Shown here piece by piece: positions 1-13,100 of a DNA stretch of 60,000 nucleotides. The position numbers and the translations under genes were made by a program. The first letter of the stretch is position 1. Each line of letters begins with the position of its first letter. A model generated the notes under the pieces. That model ran no database searches. It saw only the letters and a program-made list of their open reading frames with translations, and was not told the DNA's origin. This DNA comes from Tubiluchus corallicola (taxonomy: Eukaryota; Priapulida; Priapulimorpha; Priapulimorphida; Tubiluchidae): NCBI GenBank assembly GCA_030141605.1, contig JAQGDQ010000001.1, forward strand, positions 2,330,501 to 2,390,500, written 5' to 3'.

Positions 1-66
1 TTTGCAAGAGCACATTGAAATTATGTTTAAATCCAGTAGATGGCTCTTCCTGATGAAGATTTTGGC
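1..66 (-). CDS. Possible further ARHGAP-like exon, cut by the window edge
   Basis: A pyrimidine-rich acceptor (TTTCTGTTGACAG) ends at 67. In the phase required by the previous exon, the sequence is open to the window edge and reads QNLHQEEPSTGFKHNFNVLL. It is not recognisable as RhoGAP sequence, so it would be more linker. It may be a chance acceptor. Confidence 0.3.
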
Positions 67-1068
67 CTGTCAACAGAAAGAACCCGAAGCAAAATGACTG
101 CTTCCACGAGCTACTATTGGAGTTTAAAAATACAAGTTTTTTGCAATTGCAGCACTGGTTCCTAGGCAGAGAAATGGGCACGGGGTTATAAAATTAAATT
201 TTTAGAATTTCCTGGACATAGTCTTTATAATTCAATACTAGAATATAAAAGTCCAATATATTTAGCGTTTGTTTTTATAAAAAACGAAAAATTAACATTA
301 GACCAAAATTTTGGTGCATTGTACTTTATGAAGCATCATAACGTAGTTTTAACTATGCTGACTTATGGACGGTTTTGGTTTGTAAGTACACAAATATTTG
401 TAATTTTACATTAGCTGTCAATGTATAAGAGTGCAATTTCTAAACAATGTACTTTTTCATAAAAAACATAATTAAGTGTATGTGTACCATTACCTATAGT
501 ATGTGAATAACATATGGAGGTATATGACAGACCCAAAACAGCAAAGAATTAGACTAAATAGCTAATTATTTTACAACAATTTTTCAGTAAGCTGAATATA
601 ATTTTCTTTTCACTCTGTACCTTCATTGATTAAGCTAACATGCTTGGGGGAGGGGTGGTCTAGAGCAGGTGTTCAGTGTCCATTATGGAATGATCTTATT
701 GCGCAATTAATAGTGTAAACATCTTGGAAGTCGTGTTAAATAGTATTGACAAAAGCTTTAAAAGTCGTTTAAGTCACCTGGGCTTTTATACAGTGGAGTA
801 TATAGGAGTGTGTTTTTCCCATAAAACGGTTTCTGTAAATAATTTAACAATTTCTATGAACTGGTTGTTTGGTTGAACTTCGGACCCTTAGTTCTCGAAC
901 TAGGTAATATCAAAGACGTGAATATAACAAAACATTGCAAACAATACCAAACACAGAACAAAGCAAGAACACTTCGAAACGGCAACAAGCACAACATTCT
1001 GTGAATAAATCATAATATCTCAATCAGTCCATTTTAAACAACCAAACAGAGTAAAACGTATTACTTAC
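67..1068. other. Intron or unassigned sequence, nothing recognised
   Basis: AT-rich sequence between the last confident exon and the tentative one at the window edge. I see no domain-bearing open frame on either strand and no strong repeat. A RhoGAP exon may still be hidden here. Confidence 0.4.
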
Positions 1069-1177
1069 ATTTTGACAACTTATGAAAGAAACCACTTTCT
1101 TCTTGTAGTGGAGTTCCACTGTCACTCCGTTCACTGGAATGTGGACTAGACGGTTCTGGGGAAGTAACTGATTTCGG
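1069..1177 (-). CDS. ARHGAP12/27-like: ARHGAP-like, Ser/Pro linker exon between PH and RhoGAP
   Basis: A 109-base exon (acceptor CTTTTCAG, donor AAT|GTAAGT) encoding a Ser/Pro/Glu-rich run, PKSVTSPEPSSPHSS onward, ending GFFHKLSK plus one base. Such a linker precedes the RhoGAP domain in the family. It is the last exon I place with confidence. Confidence 0.75.
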
Positions 1178-4100
1178 CTGAAAAGAAGTTCTTTATCAGA
1201 ACTTTTATATTCCAGCAATAAATGGGAATGTAATATTAATCCCATGAGCAATCCAAAATGTAATTAATGGTTAGTCAGGCCATTTATTATCCTTGAATGC
1301 ACATTATTTTAAGAAAAATTCAACAGCAGCTGTACAATGTGTCTTTCTGTTATATAAATTGAAGAAAAACATATAAATTTCAATCAGAAATCAACAATCA
1401 CACGTATATATGTAACCTCAATTATTTATACATGTAAGAAGAAAAACAATTTATGCATGCTTACCAGCTTAAAAATGACTTCTCTGATGGAATGAAACCA
1501 CTCATTAGCATTAAGCACATTGTCCGTTTGTAACAAGTACTGGTCCCCATTGCTTAACGTCAACTAAAAATGTATCACAATTTCAAATTAATAAAAATCA
1601 TCACAAAACATAGGAAATGGTGTATAGAAAATTTAGACAAAAATGAATATTTGAAACTATTACATGAATTTAAATTTTGCTGCGTTAGTTTAATTTTGCA
1701 AATGATATTACTATAGTTAATAACAAATACAACACTAATTAATTCCATGTAAAAAATGTTAACACTTACAAATAATACAATACTGCAAATCCACATAACA
1801 ACATAAAACTTCATAACTCTATCACACATCAGACTAGAGAAACACTGATTATGTATCAATCACGTGCATACAACCAGCAAATAAAAATGTTAAAATAAAA
1901 TGAAAATATGCTGAAGTGGAAGTCACTGCAATATTTCCACACACTGATTTTGATCACAAAATTAAAAGAAAATAAAAAAGTAATTACCAAGCAGACATTC
2001 TTTTTGCTTGACTTTTCTTTGGTCCACTCTAACGAACAACCAGACAAATCCAAGACATCTTCTGGGTGACTAAATGATGGCATTAATGTTGGAGATTTCT
2101 AAAATGTGAAAACAAAAGCATAACCACATTAGAAGACTTTCTAATAAGAAGCTTTACTTAAAATATAGCATGTTTGAAATGTTAAGCAATGTTAGTTTAC
2201 ATCTTGAACCATACTGGAGGGAGCGTGTAGTTTCAATTCAATGTACAATAAACCTGAACCCAAATAAAACATCAAGAGGCCACTTTAATTAGCTCAACAT
2301 AGATTGAACATAAGGAAATACAAGTGAATCATAAATCATTCACATATCAGTCTGGCGATAATTTTTTCGGTCAGAACGAGTGAATTAAAAAAAGTTCCAA
2401 TTCCTTTCTCTTGTTTGGATTTCCTTTTTGTTTTTTAAGTTAATTTTCGTCATTAGGGACATTTTAAATGCTTCATAAACTTTAATAGTTACAAGTAATT
2501 TATTTAATACTTCTGTAGTCTAAATTAGAAACATTTAACACGGATGAGCAAGGTCTTACATTAGGGGATTTTGTCTCCTTGTAAAGCCAAAGAGTTGTTC
2601 TTGTCAATACGACAAAGACAACACACCAATTTTTTCTGAAAACAAATAAAATTAAACAGTATTATTACATTGTCTTGTTTTTCCATGCAAAGAATTACAA
2701 ATGCAGAATTTCTTGAAATGTAAGAAAGCTTTGAAAATATCAGTTGAAAGTATCAGTAAAGATATGTAGTTTACGCAAATATGCAAAATTGTAAGCTCTG
2801 TAATTAATGTCTACAAGCTTTTTAAAACAACATACATTAAACGATCAAGAATTGAGAATTTTGTTTCAAGAAAAATCAGAAGACTACTTTAAGAGACAAT
2901 TCTGTTTGTAGGTATACTATGCAAACCAAATTTTTCTAATTAATGTAATGATAAAATTTAACTGCAAAATGCAACAAAATTTTCTTGTACAGAACCAGCT
3001 TTAATAACTTTGAACTCCCTATCCACTAGATAACTATTTTAGTTACAAGGTTTTAGACTTTCAAAGTATAACAACTTACTTAATTTTTTTACTAGCTTCA
3101 CAAATTTTTGTCTTATTCATTGTTCCTTGTTTCATAATACCCTAAACAGATAAAAAGAAATACTAATGAAAGTACAATTACAGACATATAAAATACACAT
3201 TATCAAGGAAAAGAAAACTGTCAATTTGTGATTTGTGATAGTAACACAAGTAAAACTGCGGATACTATCATGAACAGTTTTTTATATGCAGTTTGAACTT
3301 GCAAATTTCACAAAATATTGTGAGCTTGCAAAACCATTTAACTAATTATTTTAGTGTTTTAAGTAATATAATCTCAAACTTCTGCCTGCTTAAAGCCATC
3401 GAAGGCATGACCAAACAAATATTGACTTACTGCTAGCTTTTTTACTTCAGACCATTTTGTAAGAAATACTACAGAAGTGAACAATTTTATATTTCATTAT
3501 GGTTACCATCTTTTTGCTATTTCTTAATTATTTATTTAATAATTTTAGTTCCTCAAGGCAGGTCAATATAGAATCACACAATTATGAATAGCAGTTTGTT
3601 TGCAACATTTTCATAAGTTAGTGTCAAAGATAACGTCATGTGTGGTTATTGCACTCAAATGTCTAAAAATCATTAAAAAAATTTATCCACATCGGCAAAG
3701 AAAACTAGCATGTCGGGTTTGCTTACTGTTTTGTAAATGCTATGCTATACAATGACAAGCGCACAATAGAATTACAGATGACAGGTTAAGTAACTAATAG
3801 TCGAGCAAACAGATCTCTAAACTTAAACTCAAGTGCAATACATTATGCTTGCCACTTCAAAATGTTATTGTAAAATGACCTACAAAAATAAATTATGACT
3901 AACCAAGAATTTTAAAAAGATATAGGAAAATATATCTGAATGCATAATTCGCATTGGCAAGTACAGTAGGGCTATTCAGAGCATTAAGTCAATATCTACC
4001 ACAAGAAATTTTTCATACAATACCATTTCATTACATTTGTACAATACTGCTAACATACTCTACAGTATGTCAGAGGAACTAAACAAATCTACTGAGAAGA

Positions 4101-7100
4101 GAGTTGTTACTAATCTACTAGACACCTTCAAAAGCAAGAAAAAAGTATATAAGTCAAATTGTTACTAGAACTAAGCAAACATGACCCATTATTATTCTAT
4201 ATAATCACGAAATTGTTCTAGCGAGCCAACAGTTGCATACATACACTTACTTCACTGTAATCACATGGATACCATAACGGCCCAGAACGAGTGATATCTG
4301 TGGTGTAAAAAAATGATGGGACAACTTCATCTTCTGGTATTAAGGGCTGCGATTCAGTAAACATTGATTGACTTTTTATTAAGCGTTCATTGCGAAGGTT
4401 ACGATTTAGGCTGATCTGTTCATGGTTGTCATTTTCTGAAGCCCGTCGAAATGTACGCATAACCTGTAGATGTGTATAACAAAAAATGTGTATTATTAGC
4501 TGTGATCACAAACGTTTGTCAGGCGACAATTACTGGGCAATTTTACAACAAACATAATCATTTCTCTCTGTGACACACCAAGTTTTCAACAAGTGAAAAT
4601 TAAGAGCATCCTGTGTGCCACAAACCAGAAGTTTATAGCGAGGTAAAAAGGTCAATGGCGGGGTGTGTGCTTAGCAACCAAAGTTAAGCAAAGCTGAGTC
4701 TGATAAGTAACAGATTTGTGTCGCCCAGGTTTCAAAACTGTTTCAGGACAATTTCATCTGCTATACTGTATCAGAATATATTAACATATGATGTTCTGAA
4801 CATATCTAGGATGGTCAAGACACATCTGTGGATACAGCAGCCCATCTCAAAGGATTATATTTGATAATGGGGTAAAATTCCTTTTATGCCACAACAATCA
4901 ACATTAAGTAATGCAAGCTTTTGACTGTTAAATCTCAGTTTACAAAGTACCGCATGCACACTATGAATGTTAAAAATTTAAAAAGCCATAAAAAATCACC
5001 TGTTCTAGCAAGCTTTTGTATAATCGAATACTATATGACTATGTGATAATTGATAATCTCTAAAAATTTGGTCTACGATTTTATGCTAACACTTTTTACC
5101 AGTGCTATAATGTAATTTTTATATGATTTTTTTCATGATTATTATTATTATTATTTAAACTAATTTTGTTAGATTTTAAGTGATTCTGTCATAATTTAGC
5201 ATGATTTTTTGTGCCATTTGTACAGCACCAAATTTCCTTATTTCCTTATTATAGTAAGTGCTTGCAAACAAAAAATCAGTGAATTTCAGAAAATGTTTTA
5301 GGAAATATATTATTTATAATCTTAATTCCAAGGCAAACAACTTTTGATACAATAAAACTAGAGTGCAATTTAAATATCTTACTGCACTATGCAACTAGTT
5401 TAGGAGACAGTAATCTTACATTGTTTCATTACATGTAAATTGTTGCAAATAGAGACCAATTATTTTATAATTTTTAATGTAAGCTATAGGTACTCTTCAC
5501 CACTAAGAATGCGTACAATATGTACATGAAACGTAAGTAAACAGCAATAAAATCAGCATGTTATTATGTGTGGCTGTCTTGATATTGGCGCCGATATTAT
5601 AGTTTCAGACTTGTACGAGTACTGGGAGTACATGTGGACTCAATCTCAACAGATTTTTCTTTTGATTTGTTTGTTCAAAAATTTGCTACTGTGTGTTTAT
5701 ATATATATATATATAAGTATTTAAAAAAAGCCATGACAATGTTGTCATTACTTGATCAAACAAGGTGAACATAACTAATTTATAGAGAAAAAATGGAGTT
5801 TTTTTATATAGTTTCCATTGAATTGCTTTTGGCTCACCTATGAACAAAAAAATGCGTCAAGATTTAGAAAAATGCATTAATAATTTAAAATTGACATACA
5901 GGCGGTGGTCCATAGACACCAGCGTCATCTGCTTCAGTGATCTGATTACTTTCTTGCACATACTGAACATCCTAAAAAAAGTGAATCAGAAATCATAACA
6001 TAAACAGCAGTTTTAGCTAAGCTTCAAGTCAAAATTATACACCAGACAATGCAGACAACAAAACTAGGAACTGTGAATCAATTAGTTTGTCGGTGAACAC
6101 AAAACTGCAAGAAACTTACAACTCCAAAACATTAAGAAGCTGGGCAACCAAATTTAATTGCTTTTAGTATCAAACGAGGGCATGTTATACTGTACTGTCT
6201 TTGAGTTTGTGGTTCAAGGTTTAGATGAGGTCTAACCAAACCAATGTACAATTTCAATATAATTTCTTTATGTCCAGAAACGATGTGCCTTTTTATGATC
6301 CTCAAAATCTTATTTGCTTTATTAACAGAAGCTACAATACCTTGCAGAAAAATTTAAGTCTGATGTTATCACATCAAAATCATTTTACTATATGAACTAA
6401 AAGAGTTCACATTCATCAATGTTAAATGCAAGCCATTATTCCAGCTACAAAATTGATCAATATCATTCTGTATATCATATCAATATGAATCTGTTACAGA
6501 GTTAATTGGAATATAGAACTTACAATTTACTTAAAGAACCTCAGTGTGAGTACTTTTCTGTAATCTCATATTAGATTGCTTGGTGTATATCTCACAACCA
6601 CAGTATTTACCTCACTAAATAGAGGTGTTAGATCTGAATGTCCAAGACCACATATCTATAATTCCTATTCATATACAATAAGGAGTTAAATTTGTGAAAA
6701 GAATTGTAAAATACCTAAACAAAAGACAGAGCTGTATAATCATGAGCATCAAGTGTGAAGGCTAGGTAAAACAGGAGAAGCAAAAGAAAACAGAATATAT
6801 ACTACGGGCTTAGGTTTATTATGGTTTTATTACTTCTTATTGGCCTAAAATATAACCTATATTACAATATAGATGTGTTTGCTGTAACATTCAATATGTT
6901 GTAATAATTCTACATAATTGATAACTACACTTTAACAAATACATTTCTCTATTTTCTATTTGCAGAGAAAGTATAGATATAAGGTAAATCTGCGTGACCC
7001 AGTAATACTAATAGAGACTGAAAGTGTTACTGTTTATCTAGTAATTAAAGGCTAAGTACTTAAAAAACAGTTGTCAATACTGTCCTAAGTGAAAAAGTAG

Positions 7101-10100
7101 TATAAATACAACACATCATCATGACATACGAAAACGAAGGTTTACAAGAAAAGTTTTTTTATTTGCCAACCTCTAAGCCGACTAAGCATGTAGATCGTAA
7201 CAACTGAAAGTGATACGATGTGGAAAACACACAATATTAGAATATTTCATACCTAACGTTAGCTATGTCACATAAAGTATTATTACAACAATCATTTAAC
7301 AAACTCTCTATTCTGCAAACTGCAATTAATGCCATTTACATGATAACATACGCAGACAACCAATAAACTGGTTTAAGATCTATAAAAAGAAAGGAAATAT
7401 TTGCTTTGGAAATGTTACAATAATGTGTTTATTGTTCCATTCTGACCCACTTAAGGAAACATATGAAACAAACGAGAATGCAATGTATTTATTAAGTACT
7501 TTGAGTAGTGTCGTCTAGAACTCAATAGATAAAGCAGATTCTAATTTCATAATCCGACAGAAGTACATGGCAGAAAATCAACACACAATAGAACATAGTT
7601 GAGCATTGTACAATGTACATTTCCTGATCTAGACTGTGAGCTCACTTGAATAGCTAAATTGTTTGCAAATCAAGGGGCAGAAAGTGCCAGAGTGAAAAGA
7701 GCACAACGCTTTGCTGAACATCTGCTGGCTTTCTGTAAATAGGACACAAAAAATCTGCAAGTATAATTCACAGTGTGATTACTGCGACTTGAAGGGCATT
7801 GTATTATACTAACTATAATTAAATGAAGGCAAGTTTTATTACAGTTGCATCACAAGGACTTTTCTGTTATGTATCTGTGCATCATGATATTTGTTGTGGT
7901 GTCATGTAGCTTAAGGGAATCATAAAATTACAGCAATAAAAAATAACACCATGCAAGATATGTCATAAGCTTCAACACAGAAGCAACGAGAAATCCTATA
8001 TTTGATTAATGGTAGCCAATCAAAAAGAAATGTTAATAAAGTAAAGTTTATAAAGTATGAAGAATTGTCAAAAACCGCGCCAAACTCAAACACTGTTAAT
8101 TATTTCATCAATTCGTACTTCTCACGGACTTTGCCGAGGCCTTATTGGTTTGTGTTGGAAAAAAATACGATCACGAACTTGCCAAATAGCTGAAGTATCG
8201 ATCACAGAGTCGAGACTACGAAATTTGTCATCTAGGATAACTGCAATTTCACTTGCTTAGTGACACCAAGTATGAATTAGGAATCCATTTAATACATGGA
8301 AAGTTATTATATTAAACTTTTGAATCCTGCCTTTTACCGAAATAGCCAAAAACTGCAGGATTGTGCAATTTGAAATTTCCTCACTATTTACAAATGCTTA
8401 AATTTATTACTGTACACTGCTGAATAAAATTTGTTCCTCATATAATACTGCTGATAGCACAAAACACAAGAAATAAATTGGTAGAAGTTTTCATCAGGTT
8501 AAACTGAGCTCGATTCTAACCAGTAGTAATCAAAGACACTACTTCATGGAGCAATACACAGTCTTACAGGTTAAAAAAGTGAAATCAGAGTTCTAAATCA
8601 TAAACCAATATAAAATCAAAAGTTCTATGACCCCAGCCAACAAAACACATTCCATGTCAAACTTATAATTACGACTGTTTTAATCAATAAAAACCGAGAG
8701 AAAGTGAATGATGTAAACAATCAGTTTAACAATTATGTGATTACAGTACTTACAGCCTACAGGATAACATCGTGCCAGATAGACCAGTAAAAAGCAGCAA
8801 ACAATAGCAGCATTGATCATTTTATTCTATGCACGTCTCGGGTGATCTAGTTTAAACCAGTAATAAACATGGCAAATTCTCCTTTACAGAAAATACGTCG
8901 TGGTGCTAGTTTTCTTATTTCTGTTTACTGCTATTACTATTTTAGTTAAGTCTAATCTAGCACTATTCTAGATTGACAGAAAACACATGTAATACTAGCA
9001 AAACTTATAGATAAAAAATAAAGCCAATCTGCTAATTAGATACTGAGCAGAAAATTATACAAAATGTACAAAATTAAATTTACGCATAGCTTGTGTCTTT
9101 CTAGTGCTAGTGTACTGCAAAATGAAATGATGCGTAGTAGCCCTTCCAGCAATTCGAGATAAATTTACTGGCTAGCCATACATCAATCTGCATCATAAAA
9201 AATACTGGCTAGATTGACTTACCTTATTTTGAACAATTAAGTTCATATGTTTTAGAAAAACACACAGTTTCACACAAGTATATACACAAATAAGTAATTC
9301 AATAACTTGGTGTTAATATAAAGTTACAATTACCTAAAACAATTGCTATTTAGTTCACAGCATTATCATCAAATAGATTATATAATTTATTTCCTACATA
9401 ATAAAGTTCACCTGTAGTTTCTAATTTTAAACGGTGAAACATACATCACTTTTAAACATTGTCATACAAATTACACTGGAATTGCTGTTTAGATGGGTTA
9501 GTAAGTTATACACACATTTTTTACATATTATACCAAAGTACTTTAAATTTAGTTGTTGTACAGGCATATACCCAGCACTACATGTAAATCATAGTCACAA
9601 TTAAAGAATGTTCTCATTGACATACATGTATTACAGGCTGCTTTTGACTTTCGCAGATTATAGTCATAAAAATTTCTCCTTGTGGCCATGCAGTGAAACC
9701 TGCTCTGGAAGGAAATAGATAATTGTTTCTTTATGTCATTCATATAATAAGCAAATTTTCTAATGAGTTTGTCTGCTCTGCAAGAGAACAAAGACCTTTG
9801 TCAAATAATATCTAAGTCATATCCATTATCTCTGTGAAATGATATGGCTGAGATTTTTTCTTTCTCAGTGGGTATTAAAACCAAATCATATGATCCAACT
9901 GTACCTACCGTTTGATGCAACATTGCCTAACTTGAGTACAACCAGGTTAGTTTTTTTTTACATTTATGATTATATTAAATTCTTTAGCAAAATCAACATA
10001 GACTTCAGTCAGTTCAAATGCAGAGGTTGTGGTAGCTGATAGACAAACATCATCTGCATACATTAGAAGCCTTATAGAAATGCTTGCAATTTGACAACCG

Positions 10101-13100
10101 AGTTGCAATAATGCCAGTTTCAAACTAAAATCTTCAAATTAGAAATTAAATAGAATGGGAGACATTTTACCCTTTGCCTGACTCCACTGCCAACATTGAA
10201 AACTTTGAAAACGTTTGGGTGCTGGCATCCCTATCTGACAAACAGATCCTAATTCATATGTAATAATCAACAGACCTATAACTACATTAGCGATATCAGT
10301 TTTCAACAATTTTATAATTAAAGCGATCAAAGGCATTTGATGCATCAATAAAAATTATGTGAACACTGCTTAGCCATCACTCACTTTTTTATAATACTAA
10401 TGCACATTTCTGTTCTCAAATTTTAGATAAAATCAAACTGATTAGGTGTCAAAGTGATGCACTCTTTGTATCTTTTTTGCCAAACTACTGAGCACTACCA
10501 AAATTTTACTAGTAATTGTAGACAACGCCATATGTCTATAATTTTCTATAATTATCTTTATTAGTAATTTTGTCAAGTGGAGCTATAACTGACAACAAAA
10601 ATGCATTTGGTAAAAAGCAATGAGACAGGCAGGAACTGTATAGCAACAAGAGAGGCCATATATCTGACACATTAGCAAAGAGTTTAGTTTGGAGTCCATC
10701 AGTTCAGCTGATTTGTGAAAGGAACGACATCAAATGGCATTATGAACTTCATTTACAGTAAATTTGTTAATAGGTCTAATATTTTGTTTTAATTGATTAG
10801 CTAGATTGCAATTTTTCGCAGAATTTAGGAGCTCTTTATAATGCTTTTCCCATATGCTACAAACATTTTTTTGCTCCACGGGCATCACCTGCTCGAGGAG
10901 GAAGGGGTAATTTAGCATTTGTCTCTTTTGATAAGAATCTGATTGCAAAAATTTTCAAGCAAGTTTGTCAGCATCAATGTTTTGTTGATTCCTTTTACAA
11001 TTACATAGAGCAAGCTGAAACTGTACATATTCCTGTCGCATTTGCATTGCAAGTGTGCCAAAGCATGGATTACCAAGCTGAATAACAATTAAGAAAACAT
11101 TCCCTTGAATATTGGCATCTTTCAGCCATGAAATTGTTCCATCTAGGTTTAACTTTAGTGTCTTCACTATCAGCTGTGAATGCATTCAAAAAATGTTTAT
11201 AGAATGTTGATAGGCCCTCCATGTGATCTCGTCAATCACAATAAATGTCACAGCACAAAATACAATCGCAGTCATATGGTACTGGTATTTCAACAAGCAC
11301 TTGTGTACCAGCAATGATTTAATGATATAATTAGTAGAGGCTTTGGTCCAGTCAACAGCATGGTTGGATGCAATTTGTGTTTGTGAGAGAGGATCACAGC
11401 GTCTGCTGAAGGTGTCATTTACTGAAATTGTGGGCTGATCAACATATCATATACATTTAAAGTAAGACATACAGGCCTTATAATCCGTGCTATTAAGTTA
11501 TACTTAATTTCAATGTTACCGATCTAAGGGTACAAACAATGTGATCTAACCAACTGCACGTATTGTGTACACCACTCATAAAGGTAAAAGAATCTGAATT
11601 TAGTAACATATATATAAAATACAATTATTGGCAGAATGAATTAAGATGAGTTCTTCAAAAAATCACTTGTTGGGATGGGCATTCTAGTCACCAGTGTTAG
11701 AAATCCATTACAATTATAATACTGTTAAAAAGCGAGTTTGTTATGTGTGGCGCAGTGCCACTGTCATCGAAACATTGCAGAGGTTCCTTCACTATTGCTA
11801 GTAATTTTCAGTCACCTGGTAACAGTACATGGCTCACAGTTTCTTCTCCTTTACTATTATATTATAATAATTATAATATCATAATATACATAATCTACTA
11901 AAACTGCCCTCGAACTGTATCTAACCATGGCACCACCCCTGGCACTTTCCCAAATTAAGGAGTTTAAGTTTTGCAAAAAATCAGGGGCGAAAAAAGAGCA
12001 TTTTGGTGGTTAGGAAAGCCCCTTGATGACCCTGATTTAAAAATAAATTATCAATGGAACTACAAGCGAGCCCTTTCTTTTGGTATATGGATTGCCATGA
12101 ATGGTGCAACTGTTGGCGCTGTAGTCAAGGAAACCACATATAAATTCATAGTGACATCCACAGAATTAAAATATAGATTATTTACAATAATAACTGTTTT
12201 TAATATTACAATTTACACACTGGGTGTATAAGATCAAATTTTAGTTTAAAGCATCTGCAGCATAAAAATTGCGACAGAAATGATAGCATAAATATCCTAT
12301 GTGTCGTGAAAACTCTGCTTTAACATACACTTCAAAAACCACAAGTAAAAATGAGTAATATTCTTTAAACTCACCAAATTTTTGTCAATCCTTATATATT
12401 CTTTCTCCCTTGTCGAGGAAGCACTGTTGCCAACAGTTGATACAAAACTAACCATCGTTTGTTCTTCTTCTTGTTGTGCTGATACACCTCTTCCTTCTTC
12501 TGCAACAATATTACAGTTTTCCTCACGTGACGTTTTCTCCAAAATGCAGGTCTCAACAACAAATTCCTCTGTAATGCATTTTTTTATATATTCTGTTTCG
12601 AAATCACAAGCGTATTGTTGGTGATTTATAGCTTGGTTAGGTACAAAAAATTCACTGTTTGGAGAGTCGTTCTTTGAGACTGAGCCAAGTCCTTCATCTG
12701 GTATGCTTGTTAATGATTTAGGTGAGCTTGGGAAGAAGCATTCATCATTATAAATTGACGATGGCTTGGAAATTATGTTAGTTGTTGGGCCATCAGAAGA
12801 TTTCAAATTGTTGGACTCCACTGTTTGATTTTTAGCTTCCACATGTATAATTGTGCTTTTCTGAAAGAACATTAAAAAATTAAGAACAAGAAATAATACA
12901 AAAGTAATATGCCATGATATCTGCCCATAAAAAAGCATTCAAGACACAACAAAGCAACCTTACTTGTCGTCAGAGTTCAAAAATTAAATGCATATTCATA
13001 TTGTCACTATTGTACAACTCTCAAAACGGAAATACTGAGTAAATTAAAATAAAAACCCAACCTTACCATCGTTTTTAGCAAAAGTTTAAGGAACATGTTC

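Larger units (their letters stand above)
5972..12374. other. 6.4-kb ARHGAP-like intron
   Basis: Longest intron of this gene. It carries the decayed LINE at about 9.5-11.4 kb and the possible LINE tail at about 6.2 kb. The stretches 6.5-9.5 kb and 11.4-12.3 kb are AT-rich with no gene that I can support; near 11.85 kb is an AT-rich imperfect palindrome. Confidence 0.6.

Noticed and set aside
8002-8260. Two overlapping plus-strand open frames in an intron
   Set aside because: Short, no features, and antisense to the host gene.
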